Shown here: positions 1-7,995 of the stretch, in pieces
Layout: every line of letters starts with the position of its first letter
Position numbering within the stretch: position 1 is the first letter of the stretch
IMG/VR virus record: IMGVR_UViG_3300010354_015610
Location: 1-27,811 of that record
Source of the DNA: a virus
Direction: 5' to 3' (one strand)
DNA: 27,811 bases
Notes under the pieces: generated by a model
Seen by the model: only the letters and a program-made list of their open reading frames with translations
What the model was told of the DNA's origin: nothing
Database searches by the model: none
Position numbers and translations under genes: made by a program

Positions 1-240
1 ACCATTAAGACTACACTGATCAAGAAGCCAACAACTAAAGTCATAATTTTGTACCATTATGCGTTCTACATCACGCTCTGTAGTACTACTTATAGCTCCA
101 AGATGTATCACCCAATCTAAATTTTTAACAGTGGGAACTGATTCTCCCCATTCGTATAACTGTAAGTCATGTTCATTAGCCAAGGCTCTTACCATATTTT
201 GCCCTATAAACCCTCTATATCCAGTTATTAGAATTCTCAT
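1..240 (-). CDS. NAD-dependent epimerase/dehydratase, N-terminal fragment cut by window edge
   Basis: Only the first 80 codons are in the window; the gene continues past the left edge. The N-terminus reads MRILITGYRGFIGQN, the glycine-rich dinucleotide-binding loop of the extended SDR family (nucleotide-sugar epimerases and dehydratases), followed by DWVIHLGAISST, the usual second conserved strand of these enzymes. Its start codon overlaps the stop of the cupin gene upstream by four bases (ATGA), so the two are translated together. A role in sugar-nucleotide conversion is likely, but the exact substrate cannot be read from the N-terminus. Confidence 0.85.
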   Translation of the reverse strand, partial: MRILITGYRGFIGQNMVRALANEHDLQLYEWGESVPTVKNLDWVIHLGAISSTTERDVERIMVQNYDFSCWLLDQCSLNG

Positions 241-587
241 TTTTGACTATCACCTTTGATCAAACGATAGTTATCATCCACATTATCTGCTGTACTTACT
301 TCTAGTATAGTGCCTTCCTCTAGGCAAATTAACTGATGAGGCTGTAGAGGAGGATTATGCCAAACATCCCCTATACAAAGTTTTTGTTCTGTTTGCTCGG
401 CATTATTAGTATTAATAGTTCGCACTAGAAATGAACCTGTTAATACGTACCACGTTTCATCTTTGACGGCATGAAAGTGCATACTGAATCGTGAGTTTTT
501 TTTGAAATTCAATAATTTGCCACAATATTGATTAGTAGATGCCCAAATAAGTTCGTGCCCCCACCCTTTATCTACTATATTAGTCAC
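237..587 (-). CDS. Small single-domain cupin protein
   Basis: 116 residues with a recognisable cupin motif 1: H37-x-H39-x4-E44-x6-G51, the metal-binding histidines and glutamate, and a second histidine around residue 84 (PHQLICLEEG) where motif 2 supplies its ligand. Such small cupins resemble the C-terminal domain of mannose-6-phosphate isomerase/mannose-1-phosphate guanylyltransferase and often sit beside nucleotide-sugar genes; here the next gene is an epimerase. It overlaps both neighbours by four bases. Fold assignment is good; the substrate (a sugar phosphate or sugar nucleotide) is inferred from context only. Confidence 0.75.
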   Translation of the reverse strand: MTNIVDKGWGHELIWASTNQYCGKLLNFKKNSRFSMHFHAVKDETWYVLTGSFLVRTINTNNAEQTEQKLCIGDVWHNPPLQPHQLICLEEGTILEVSTADNVDDNYRLIKGDSQK

Positions 588-1267
588 AACCCTGCCTCAC
601 CTAAAATCATTTTTGCCCATTCGGCATCAGAAAGATAATCTCGAAATTTCTTTTGCCAAAAATCTGGATCGATAATAGCCATAATCATTTGTAGATGTTC
701 GGCATTAATTGAACTTAACCAAGATACACCGCTATCACAATTAAATATAACCCACGGACTAATTCTACCATTTTGTATATGATGTACTATACGGTTAGAT
801 GAGCCCGAACGAAAATAATTAGCAAAATTATTATCTAAAATTGAATCAGTATCGGCATATTCCTGCATTTCTTTTAATGATCTTTCTATAGCATCTTGTA
901 CTGGTTCTCTTTTAATATATGTATGCATCCAAGTAATGTAGAGATGATCTTTAGTCCAGTGATCAAGTTTATGATTATTCTTTAACAACCACTCCACTAG
1001 ATTAGGTACGTTGATAGCTCTAATATCAACTGCCCAACGACCAAATTTTACAAATGCAATATAAAAATTGCTGGCAGCAAAATCATCATATGTTTTTAAT
1101 TTAGCACTACCTTGCGTAGTTTCAAAAAACTTTAAGTAGGCTTTAAAACCAATCTGCACACCTTGTTCTTGTTGTTGATTATGTCTACGTTTAGGTTCAC
1201 ATAGATGGGCAACTAGTGTGCTTTGTTTAACATATGATTTCTTACAAAATTTGCATTCAAAAGTCAC
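584..1267 (-). CDS. Hypothetical phage-type protein with N-terminal zinc-finger-like motif
   Basis: 227 residues. The N-terminus has CKFC (C5, C8) and then H21-L-C23, spaced like a C2HC/C2H2 zinc finger (FECKFCKKSYVKQSTLVAHLCE), followed by a basic patch. The remainder is soluble and rich in aromatic residues, and I do not recognise a catalytic motif. It overlaps the genes on either side by four bases, so it is part of the UvsW operon. A nucleic-acid-linked role fits the finger and the neighbours, but this is inference. Confidence 0.7.
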   Translation of the reverse strand: MTFECKFCKKSYVKQSTLVAHLCEPKRRHNQQQEQGVQIGFKAYLKFFETTQGSAKLKTYDDFAASNFYIAFVKFGRWAVDIRAINVPNLVEWLLKNNHKLDHWTKDHLYITWMHTYIKREPVQDAIERSLKEMQEYADTDSILDNNFANYFRSGSSNRIVHHIQNGRISPWVIFNCDSGVSWLSSINAEHLQMIMAIIDPDFWQKKFRDYLSDAEWAKMILGEAGL

Positions 1268-1725
1268 CCTAACACCTTTTTAATATCGCTGTCGGTATAG
1301 CCCATACTCAATGCAGTCTGTTTGAGTTCATCCTTGGTTGTCACAGATGCTAACAATTCCAAATCTTTGTTTTTCATGTCTGGATACAGTTCGGCCAGGA
1401 ACTTGTAGACCTTATTGTCGCCTTCCTTTTTCTTGCTAGGTTGCCAGTAATGTCTTTGCAACCCTAAATTTGGACTTACTGTGGTACACAATAACCATTG
1501 TAGTTTTTCGTGTCGATTAATATCAAAAAAGTGCAGATTAACACGATCATTAGTGGCTCGTAAATACCATTCTTGAAAATCGGGTTCACTATCTACGCTA
1601 GCACCATATTTCATAATTAAGTAGCTGCTAAACTTTTTACGTTCTTGATCAGTCAACTCGTCATAGAATTCTCTATTTTTCGTATCAAATTGACGCATTT
1701 CATTTTGAATACTTAGTTTGTCCAT
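1264..1725 (-). CDS. Conserved hypothetical protein, UvsW operon
   Basis: 153 residues, highly charged and soluble. It contains a central segment LQWLLCTTVSPNLGLQRHYW and ends in a helical region (KDLELLASVTTKDELKQTA) that looks like a small helical domain. I do not recognise the family. Its first 26 bases overlap the end of the upstream gene and its end overlaps the zinc-finger protein gene by four bases, so it is co-translated with both. Confidence 0.65.
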   Translation of the reverse strand: MDKLSIQNEMRQFDTKNREFYDELTDQERKKFSSYLIMKYGASVDSEPDFQEWYLRATNDRVNLHFFDINRHEKLQWLLCTTVSPNLGLQRHYWQPSKKKEGDNKVYKFLAELYPDMKNKDLELLASVTTKDELKQTALSMGYTDSDIKKVLG

Positions 1726-1954
1726 GTTCTCTTACAAGGTTATATAGTAGTATAAACTTATCTCGTGCTTCTTGTAAAGCGGAATGATGTTCGGCTAACA
1801 CATTGGCATAGACCCAATCTGCATAGCTTAATCTAGATTTTGCAGACTGATATGGGTCTATATTGTTTGCTATTAACTTTCTATCCCTAGATCCGTATTC
1901 ACGTTCGTAGATGGTATTACCGCCATCTGGACTTTCATATATGGTATTATTCAC
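1700..1954 (-). CDS. Small hypothetical protein
   Basis: 84 residues, unrecognised. The N-terminus carries a short near-repeat (NTIYESPDGG then NTIYEREYGS); the C-terminal half is helical and charged. It follows the upstream gene with a single spacer base and overlaps the downstream gene by 26 bases. The placement supports a real gene; the function is unknown. Confidence 0.6.
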   Translation of the reverse strand: MNNTIYESPDGGNTIYEREYGSRDRKLIANNIDPYQSAKSRLSYADWVYANVLAEHHSALQEARDKFILLYNLVREHGQTKYSK

Positions 1955-1955
1955 A

Positions 1956-2459
1956 CTACCAAGCCTTTGTATAATTTACAACTTCACTTTGTCTGCTAAT
2001 CTCTTTAACAAAATAGACACACAAGGGTTTTTCTTTGTCCGATTCTAAGGGTATAGCCAGTAGTTGTCCAGGTTTAAGTTTAGGAAAGTACCACTTAACA
2101 TCTTGATAGATATCAACCACTTCTATGGGATAGAATTGAGGTTTAAAACTGCTGAGAGGATTAAAGGCAAATGCACTGAAACCCCTATCATTAAGACTGG
2201 TAAGAGGAACAACTTCTAAATCACCTAGATCATGTTCACCTATAAGCATTTGCCAATCTATAGGCATTTGCAATTCATAATTGCCAATACGTAATACTAA
2301 AGCAGGGCTGTTAAAGCTCTCTAAAAAAATCAATGGGATAAAAAAATAGTCTGGATCTTTACTGTCCGAATTGTCCAGGACACAAAATCTCACATCATCA
2401 ACTTCTTCAGGTATACTGGATAAATCATAGCTTGTGTTTTCTAAGGTCAATAATCGCAT
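1956..2459 (-). CDS. Hypothetical protein, UvsW operon
   Basis: 167 residues, acidic, apparently mostly beta strand, with proline-rich turns (FYPIEVVDIYQDVKWYFPKLKPGQLLAIPL). No membrane segment or known catalytic motif is visible. It starts 9 bases after the UvsW stop and ends one base before the next start, so it is in the same operon. I do not recognise it. Confidence 0.65.
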   Translation of the reverse strand: MRLLTLENTSYDLSSIPEEVDDVRFCVLDNSDSKDPDYFFIPLIFLESFNSPALVLRIGNYELQMPIDWQMLIGEHDLGDLEVVPLTSLNDRGFSAFAFNPLSSFKPQFYPIEVVDIYQDVKWYFPKLKPGQLLAIPLESDKEKPLCVYFVKEISRQSEVVNYTKAW

Positions 2460-2468
2460 TGTTAGTTC

Positions 2469-3929
2469 TCATTTTAATTGCCATCTATCCTTTTGTATAG
2501 AAAAAGGATATTTTGCTTCTGTATAAAACTTTTTTCTTGCAGTAAGATGTCGTTTGGCAAATTTGCAGGTACTAGTAATATCCCAAATTTCTACGTGATC
2601 CTTGTCTTCAGCTTTGCGGATACCTCGGCCAATACTTTGGATAACTCTAACAAAGCTTTTTCCGGGCTCCACAAGAACCAAATTAAAAATCCTAGGAATA
2701 TTAATACCCACAGCGGCCACACCATAAGTCGCCACAATAACCTTTTTATCACTAGTTGCAACTTGATCATATTCTTCTTTTCTACTGGCCGCTTTGGTTG
2801 ATCCACTTACAAATACTGCATCATTGATTAATTTTGTTAACTCTTTACCTGGTGCTACCCTGTCTACTAGAACTAGAGTATTACCATTCTGTCGTATATT
2901 GTCGACTAACTTACTTATGTGAAGTAATCTTTCCTGGTTCTCTAATAGATATTTTAATTCCTGTTGATAGGTTTTATACTCTACATAGTCTTCTAGTTGC
3001 AGTATATTAACGTGACACTCTGCCAGATGTCCTGCCTCTTGTAATTCGTTGGCACTAAGTTTACCAACTATATCCCCAATACAGCATCGTAATGCCATAA
3101 AGGCATATTCTTCTTTGGGAATAGTGCCAGTTAATCCCCATCGAATAGGTACGTGTCCAAATACACTGCTTAATAGAGTTTTTAAAGCATCGGCCTTGGC
3201 CATATGTGCTTCATCAACTATTACACACACAACATTGTCGATAAATTCACCAATGGTGCAAACTGCTTGACCATTCTTAGTATCTTTAAGTAGGTTATTT
3301 AAACTTTGCCAAGTACAAATTGTATGTTGTCGATTATAGTCTTTTCTGTCACCGAAGTATACACCAACATCTAATCCAACATTGACATAGTCTGCTTCTG
3401 TTTGAGTGACCAAACTCTTGTTTGGAACAATAATTATGCTTCTACCATAACGTTGCACACTTGCACTCAATGCCGCTGTCATAATAGTTTTACCGGCACC
3501 AGTAGCAACTTCCTGGATACTTTGAGGATTTTTAAAAAAGTTATTTAGAATAGGTACTTGATAGTCCCTTAACAAAATGGGTTCGTTGGCTTTAGGATGA
3601 CCCGCTGGCCAAGTCCTATCTGCAAAAAAATTTTCCCCAATCTCTTTGAAATCAAAGGTTGTAGAATAACTTCTTTGATCATTAATTTCCACATCATAAC
3701 CATGCTGCTCCAGAATAGGCAGTATTTCTGGAAGTAGATTAATGTAGGTAGTACCGCCTAGATTAAAAAAGCCAACTTTGCCATCCCACCTTCCTAATCT
3801 CACACTGGGTTGATATCTTGCGCCCGGAATTTCGTATTTGAATTTGTTGCTAAGATGTCGACGTAGAGATAGATCTAGTCCCTCCAACTTAACATTTACT
3901 TCATCTTTAATAGTTAGTATACAGTTCAT
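2469..3929 (-). CDS. uvsW: UvsW-type superfamily 2 DNA/RNA helicase
   Basis: 486 residues, close to the usual length of T4 UvsW. It has the N-terminal UvsW DNA-binding region (GARYQPSVRLGRWDGKVGFF, about residues 36-55), a Q-motif-like LLRDYQ, Walker A ATGAGKT (142-148), the DEAH box (239-242), the LTGTI motif III (about 266-270) and motif VI QSIGRGIRK (431-439). In T4, UvsW unwinds branched recombination intermediates and R-loops and moves replication from origin-dependent to recombination-dependent initiation. Its start overlaps the upstream 349-aa gene by four bases, suggesting the two products act together. It is the best phage hallmark in the window. Confidence 0.92.
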   Translation of the reverse strand: MNCILTIKDEVNVKLEGLDLSLRRHLSNKFKYEIPGARYQPSVRLGRWDGKVGFFNLGGTTYINLLPEILPILEQHGYDVEINDQRSYSTTFDFKEIGENFFADRTWPAGHPKANEPILLRDYQVPILNNFFKNPQSIQEVATGAGKTIMTAALSASVQRYGRSIIIVPNKSLVTQTEADYVNVGLDVGVYFGDRKDYNRQHTICTWQSLNNLLKDTKNGQAVCTIGEFIDNVVCVIVDEAHMAKADALKTLLSSVFGHVPIRWGLTGTIPKEEYAFMALRCCIGDIVGKLSANELQEAGHLAECHVNILQLEDYVEYKTYQQELKYLLENQERLLHISKLVDNIRQNGNTLVLVDRVAPGKELTKLINDAVFVSGSTKAASRKEEYDQVATSDKKVIVATYGVAAVGINIPRIFNLVLVEPGKSFVRVIQSIGRGIRKAEDKDHVEIWDITSTCKFAKRHLTARKKFYTEAKYPFSIQKDRWQLK

Positions 3930-4975
3930 TTAATTATTATAACTTTTTCTGCCTTTGTAAGCCAAGTGGATTTTTTACCTCCCACGAGGATAGGACTAAA
4001 ACTTACTAGTAATTTCATTGCACCTAAATTTGTGTTAGTACGTTTACTATTTAAATAAATTATGTCTTTACTATCCGACTTTGGAATTCCGATATCGTAA
4101 ATATGAATTGGTAGTCTATCAGTTAAACGAGCATAGGTCAGTATCTCGTCAATAAAATCATCGGACTTTTCAATATTAATTCTTCTATCTTGCAAATACT
4201 TTACTAACGACTGATCAATATTTTGTTCAATCCAATTTTTTGTAGTAGAGTCTAAGGTATAGCCTAAGACTGAACTCATATCTATTAATTTGATCAAATT
4301 ATCCTTGGATAACCCGCCGCAATGTTCTTCGATGTAGTCCAACAGATCCTGTGCAGCATTAGATATGCTAACTTCATTATCACGAAGTTGAAGTTCTATT
4401 TTATATTTGTCCCCACTTTCCACTGCTTCTATCTTGTTATTAAGTTCTAAAACTTCAGATCCTATTTCAAAATCAAAGTTTTTTCCCAGGTTGACTGCAA
4501 AATTTACAGTATTTTCAGTTAATCCAAACTCCCACACTCGACGGTCATGAACGAATTTACTATGACCTGGCAAGTTGCCGATGCAAGACTTTATAGCCGA
4601 AATAATCTTATTATCAAAGGGAAATTTTACAATTAAATTGTTATCCTCAAGAAATATTTTTTTGGATCTATCAACTTGCCGTATACCAAGTCTAAATTTT
4701 AGATCTTCATCAGGCACAATTACAGGTTTGGCGAGATTAGCCAACTGCTTTTTGTATTTCATAACAATTTTCACAGCCAACTCAGCTTGCTTGTCTGTAT
4801 AGGCTACTTGGGTGTCAGACGTTTGAAACGCTAGACTATCTACTATTTGTGTATCATATCTAGCTAGATTAATCCTGACAGACTGTCTTGCAAAAAACAA
4901 TAAAGGTTGCCCAAGATCATCTCTAAGACCTGCAATATATTCAATATAGTCTTCAACAAAATTAAATTTAATCAT
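3926..4975 (-). CDS. UvsW-linked protein with HARP-like stretch
   Basis: 349 residues. Around 111-160 it contains NNLIVKFPFD...IKS...LPGHSKF...RRVWEFGL. This resembles the HARP/SMARCAL1-like pattern (a hydrophobic strand, FP-D, a helix, then a lysine-rich W-x-F-x-L) found next to helicase cores. Before it comes YTDKQAELAVKIVMKY, a helical segment. No Walker motifs are present, so it is not itself a helicase. It is the first gene of the operon and overlaps uvsW by four bases, so an accessory or DNA-binding role in branch processing is a reasonable inference. The likely promoter sits so close that the mRNA may be leaderless. Confidence 0.7.
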   Translation of the reverse strand: MIKFNFVEDYIEYIAGLRDDLGQPLLFFARQSVRINLARYDTQIVDSLAFQTSDTQVAYTDKQAELAVKIVMKYKKQLANLAKPVIVPDEDLKFRLGIRQVDRSKKIFLEDNNLIVKFPFDNKIISAIKSCIGNLPGHSKFVHDRRVWEFGLTENTVNFAVNLGKNFDFEIGSEVLELNNKIEAVESGDKYKIELQLRDNEVSISNAAQDLLDYIEEHCGGLSKDNLIKLIDMSSVLGYTLDSTTKNWIEQNIDQSLVKYLQDRRINIEKSDDFIDEILTYARLTDRLPIHIYDIGIPKSDSKDIIYLNSKRTNTNLGAMKLLVSFSPILVGGKKSTWLTKAEKVIIIK

Positions 4976-4981
4976 AAGGGC

Positions 4982-5009
4982 ATTATAGCATAAGCCATGC
5001 TAAAGTCAA
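4982..5009 (-). promoter_or_regulatory. Sigma70-like promoter of the uvsW operon
   Basis: On the minus strand, TTGACT (5004-5009), 16 bases, then TATAAT (4982-4987). The expected transcription start, about 7 bases downstream, falls at 4975, which is the A of the first ATG of the operon. No Shine-Dalgarno sequence precedes that ATG. Confidence 0.65.
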
Positions 5010-5037
5010 AAAAAAACTCTGTCAATATTGACAGAGT
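5008..5037 (-). terminator. Rho-independent terminator after the 115-aa gene
   Basis: Perfect inverted repeat ACTCTGTCAAT/ATTGACAGAGT at 5016-5037, followed on the minus strand by nine T (A run at 5008-5016). It ends the unit that starts with the AAA+ ATPase or the 115-aa gene and lies just before the uvsW operon promoter. Confidence 0.85.
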
Positions 5038-5055
5038 CATTTGCACACTTGTCGG

Positions 5056-5403
5056 TTATAGACAGTCGTTGTCTTTTTCTATCTTTCCTAGTTCTTTGAG
5101 TAAAAACTCATTGCGTATATTTTGTTCACAACGATCGATTTTATTCTTGTTAGTAGCCCTTATCATTAAATGATAATTACGAGCCCATTCCATACCAGCT
5201 AGCCAATTTTCTGCTTCAGTCAAGTTACCAATAAAAATTTCTGCATCACGGCAATAAATTGGTAACCTATCTTGATAGGGCACTAATGCAAAGACATCAT
5301 GATTTGTGTGATGATGTTTGGGTTTTGCAACTTCAAGTCCAAAATCACGTGCACGATCTCTAAACCTCATGAACCTATCAGCAGTGCGCCAACCGATTGT
5401 CAT
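5056..5403 (-). CDS. Hypothetical protein of 115 residues
   Basis: A soluble, charged protein rich in Arg, His and Asn, with KPKHHHTNHDVF near the N-terminus and ENWLAGMEWARNY in the middle. I do not recognise the family. A Shine-Dalgarno-like AGGAAA precedes the ATG. The gene begins 36 bases after the AAA+ ATPase stop and is followed by a strong terminator, so it is probably the last gene of that transcript. Confidence 0.6.
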   Translation of the reverse strand: MTIGWRTADRFMRFRDRARDFGLEVAKPKHHHTNHDVFALVPYQDRLPIYCRDAEIFIGNLTEAENWLAGMEWARNYHLMIRATNKNKIDRCEQNIRNEFLLKELGKIEKDNDCL

Positions 5404-5439
5404 AAAATTTCCTGTGCTAAATTTATACTTATGCCTAAA

Positions 5440-6465
5440 TTAAACTGCCGCTTTCATACAAGTAGTTTTGGCCATAGCCTGCCACCGGGTAGGAAAACTT
5501 TTACGCAGATCCGCAATCTTAAGTGCCATACGGAGAGACATTTCGCGCAATTTATTCTTGTTTACATCCATAAACGCAATGATCTCATCTTGTGCAGACT
5601 GTTCGAAATCATAGTTACTGAACAACTCGCCATCGGCTGCAATCTGTTTGATACGCAGAATCTTGTCACGCATAGTATCAAGAGTCAGATCCAGATAATG
5701 GCAACGGCTCTGCAGTGCATCCAAGTGATCCCGAAGTTTTTGCGATTTCATTTGATCAAATTTAAGATTGGTGATAAAAATCACACTTCCGTTAAAGTTG
5801 AACGTATCGGGCACACCTTCACGACGTAGCATATTGCTGTCACTGAGCCAGGAAATTTTACGCTTCTTGCCACTGTCCAGTGCACCCTTGAGTAGGTTAA
5901 GAGCAACATCGTCAAGCAGAATACTATCGCAGTCATCGAACACAAGAACGCAATTTGGATCACTGTATTTGTATAGAGTGCAATACAGTCCCAGGGCCGT
6001 TGCACTACCTTTAACAACTTCTGCACGAAGACGACGTCCAGCAAGTTGATCCAACAGAGTAGCCTTTTCAATTTCACGTTCGATACCAAAGCTTTTGCCA
6101 ACTCCTGGAGGACCTGACACAATCATTGCACGGATGTCGCCTGAGATACTGGCTTTGGTCATCTCGATAAGAATATCGAAACGTTCCCGAATACGTTCCA
6201 TTACCTGTTCATCAGTTTCGGAAATATCTTCAATGGGTTCAGCTGCAGTCTGAACAACCGAACCAGTAACAAATTCGTAGTCTGCGGGGCTGTCCACGTT
6301 AATGCGAATGGTATCGGGCATATTGGGGAAAGAATCGTTATTGCGAACAGTGACAAAACGATTTTTATTAGTGGTTTTAAATTGTTCGACTAGTTCAAAC
6401 GTCATACCTGCTACGCTCTTGTTACGGTAGCTACCTTGCCGGATCCGAATCGTTGCTTGGGTCAT
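5440..6465 (-). CDS. Phage AAA+ ATPase
   Basis: 341 residues. Walker A GPPGVGKS is at 118-125, Walker B VLVFDDCD at 173-180, and sensor-1-like VIFITNLKF follows about 50 residues later, then the helical lid region. This is the single-domain AAA+ layout with a divergent 115-residue N-terminal extension. Such ATPases are common in large phages, usually without a known substrate; they may load or remodel a DNA or protein complex. GC content and codon use look somewhat higher than in the sugar operon. It is driven by one of the repeated operator-bearing promoters, with a good SD (AGGAG) before the ATG. Confidence 0.85.
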   Translation of the reverse strand: MTQATIRIRQGSYRNKSVAGMTFELVEQFKTTNKNRFVTVRNNDSFPNMPDTIRINVDSPADYEFVTGSVVQTAAEPIEDISETDEQVMERIRERFDILIEMTKASISGDIRAMIVSGPPGVGKSFGIEREIEKATLLDQLAGRRLRAEVVKGSATALGLYCTLYKYSDPNCVLVFDDCDSILLDDVALNLLKGALDSGKKRKISWLSDSNMLRREGVPDTFNFNGSVIFITNLKFDQMKSQKLRDHLDALQSRCHYLDLTLDTMRDKILRIKQIAADGELFSNYDFEQSAQDEIIAFMDVNKNKLREMSLRMALKIADLRKSFPTRWQAMAKTTCMKAAV

Positions 6466-6494
6466 TGCTAGCTCCTGTTGGATTACTTACTATA

Positions 6495-6528
6495 CCAATA
6501 TTATATTAGAAATTGGAATATTTGTCAA
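6495..6528 (-). promoter_or_regulatory. Repeated promoter/operator cassette, copy 1 (AAA+ ATPase)
   Basis: TTGACA (6523-6528), 17-base spacer, TATAAT (6500-6505). The 22-bp inverted repeat at 6495-6516 covers the -10 box; here its halves match over CCAAT/ATTGG only, the weakest of the five copies. Confidence 0.8.
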
Positions 6529-6531
6529 CCG

Positions 6532-6795
6532 CTAAAGGGTATCTAAAATTTGTTGTAAATCTGCAACATTTTTGAAAACTTCGTTGTGCCCCCTACTAGT
6601 TTTCAACAAAATGAAATTTCGATTATAAATTTCTACGGTTGCATCTAGTGTACGGGCTCGACCAAAAGTCACAGACAAATATTTACGACCTTTTCTATTT
6701 TGAAGGGTACCTGTCAATACACCATAAGGAGCATCGAACACACCCTTGTTAATGACCCATTGATAGATTTGATCTTGAATAGTTTGACTGTTCAT
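6532..6795 (-). CDS. Small hypothetical phage protein
   Basis: 87 residues, mostly beta, with a compact middle KGRKYLSVTFGRARTLDATVEIYNRNFILLKTS that looks like a small barrel or RNA/DNA-binding fold; this is not an assignment. It is the third gene of a three-gene unit, 6 bases after the preceding one. The next promoter begins immediately past its stop. Confidence 0.65.
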   Translation of the reverse strand: MNSQTIQDQIYQWVINKGVFDAPYGVLTGTLQNRKGRKYLSVTFGRARTLDATVEIYNRNFILLKTSRGHNEVFKNVADLQQILDTL

Positions 6796-6801
6796 AGTAA
6801 C

Positions 6802-7017
6802 CTAGGCAATTTTGAAGCGTTCTAAGACTTTGTGTTCTTCTTGATCAACTGACTGAATTGCCTCCCGCAAAGTACAGCCAGTTGTGCCTACGTATTGAGT
6901 GCCATTACTCCAATGGGCATATCGTTCCAATCCTTCACGAATGCCCTGATAGTAGGCACGGGTCTGAGCCAGTTGAAGATATTGATCTTGTTCGGGACTA
7001 AAAACAAGTGAACTCAT
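6802..7017 (-). CDS. Small hypothetical phage protein
   Basis: 71 residues, helical, unrecognised. It contains AQTRAYYQGIREGLERYAHW and TLREAIQSVDQEEHKVLERF, both predicted amphipathic helices. Middle gene of the three-gene unit driven from 7467-7500, separated by 6 to 10 bases from its neighbours. Confidence 0.6.
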   Translation of the reverse strand: MSSLVFSPEQDQYLQLAQTRAYYQGIREGLERYAHWSNGTQYVGTTGCTLREAIQSVDQEEHKVLERFKIA

Positions 7018-7027
7018 TTTATTTTCT

Positions 7028-7441
7028 TTATTTTACCAAAGCGTAAGGTTTGTTCCACTTACCAATATTGATATCCACGTACCAGCCCACATCAAAGTAG
7101 TCGGATTGAATATCGCTGCGATCATGGTTGCCAGTCATCATAGCATCATAAACTTCTTTGAGAAAGTCCAAAGCCCGACCACTGAAGTGGTTTTGAAAGT
7201 GATAGGGATTAACACTGAGGGAACCCGATGTATGAGGCTCCATAACTTTAGCAATATGGCGATTCCGCTCGATTAGGGTCTTATTATAATTATAAACAAA
7301 GTCAATATCGCCCTGGCTTACATTAAGCACTAAGGTGCGGTGATTTTGTATCGCCAAACTGGCTTTGATACCGTATTTTTTGCAGATTGCACGAACCGCA
7401 GGAGCGATTTGGGACTTGCGTTCTTGGGAAATATAAGCCAT
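7028..7441 (-). CDS. Conserved phage hypothetical protein (NHDRSDIQ-DYFDVGWY type)
   Basis: 137 residues. The C-terminal half with GNHDRSDIQSDYFDVGWYVDINIGKWNKPY matches, from memory, a family found in many unrelated tailed phages and labelled hypothetical. The N-terminal half (ICKKYGIKASLAIQNHRTLVLNV) is a mixed alpha/beta domain. It is the first gene after operator-bearing promoter copy 2, with SD GGAG before the ATG. Function unknown. Confidence 0.75.
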   Translation of the reverse strand: MAYISQERKSQIAPAVRAICKKYGIKASLAIQNHRTLVLNVSQGDIDFVYNYNKTLIERNRHIAKVMEPHTSGSLSVNPYHFQNHFSGRALDFLKEVYDAMMTGNHDRSDIQSDYFDVGWYVDINIGKWNKPYALVK

Positions 7442-7466
7442 TTGTTACTCCGTTTTGTTTACTGTA

Positions 7467-7500
7467 CCAATATTATAAGACATATTGGAATATTTGTCAA
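7467..7500 (-). promoter_or_regulatory. Repeated promoter/operator cassette, copy 2
   Basis: TTGACA (7495-7500), 17-base spacer, TATAAT (7472-7477). Inverted repeat CCAATAT-N8-ATATTGG at 7467-7488 overlaps the -10 box. The leader that follows (TACAGTAAACAAAACGGAG) is shared with copies 3 and 4. Confidence 0.88.
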
Positions 7501-7521
7501 CTAAATTAGTGGGCAAGAATC

Positions 7522-7749
7522 TTAGGCCAGATGGGTTTTAACACGGATATAAAAACTGGTACGATAAACTTTATTAGTATACCCGTTGAGGACAAAAGTG
7601 CTCAGAGCTTTACAGTATTGGTCGCTAGTTGCATACCCAACTACAATACGAACAGCTTTATCTTTATTTCCGCGACTTTTATCTGTTGCAACAGGAACGA
7701 TGCCGCAAGAATGAAAAACACTGCGAACTTGTTTTGTATTGGCAAGCAT
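7522..7749 (-). CDS. Small hypothetical protein, basic
   Basis: 75 residues, basic, with alternating beta-like segments (AVRIVVGYATSDQYCKALSTFVLNGYTNKVYRTSFYIRVKTHLA). Single-gene unit from promoter copy 3, with SD CGGAG before the ATG. I do not recognise it. Confidence 0.6.
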   Translation of the reverse strand: MLANTKQVRSVFHSCGIVPVATDKSRGNKDKAVRIVVGYATSDQYCKALSTFVLNGYTNKVYRTSFYIRVKTHLA

Positions 7750-7773
7750 TTGATGCTCCGTTTGTTTACTGTA

Positions 7774-7807
7774 CCAATATTATACGAAATATCGGATTAT
7801 TTGTCAA
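7774..7807 (-). promoter_or_regulatory. Repeated promoter/operator cassette, copy 3
   Basis: TTGACA (7802-7807), 17-base spacer, TATAAT (7779-7784). Inverted repeat 7774-7795 with halves CCAATATT and ATATCGG. Same leader TACAGTAAACAAACGGAG as copy 2. Confidence 0.87.
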
Positions 7808-7811
7808 CCGT

Positions 7812-7970
7812 TTATTTTGTACTGGGTGCTACCCATTCGCCGATGATCTTGACAAAATCTTGATGAACAATAAACGATCCCGCACCATGAGGAGTGGGAG
7901 CCAATTCAATTATTTCGCCCACAGTGGAAATAACATAGTAAGACTGAGACCGATATACAGCAACTTTCAT
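7812..7970 (-). CDS. Short hypothetical protein of 52 residues
   Basis: Starts MKVAVYRSQSYYVISTVGEI and ends KIIGEWVAPSTK. It is alternately hydrophobic, as in a small beta protein. It lies directly downstream of operator promoter copy 4, with a GGAA-type SD in the leader, and fills the space up to the promoter of the next unit. The exact fit between cassette and next promoter is the main support. Function unknown. Confidence 0.6.
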   Translation of the reverse strand: MKVAVYRSQSYYVISTVGEIIELAPTPHGAGSFIVHQDFVKIIGEWVAPSTK

Positions 7971-7995
7971 TTCTGGTTCCGTTTTGTTTACTGTA

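Noticed and set aside
5299-5829. Plus-strand open frame of 176 codons opposite the AAA+ ATPase
   Set aside because: It covers the antisense of two well supported genes and has no SD or recognisable domain.
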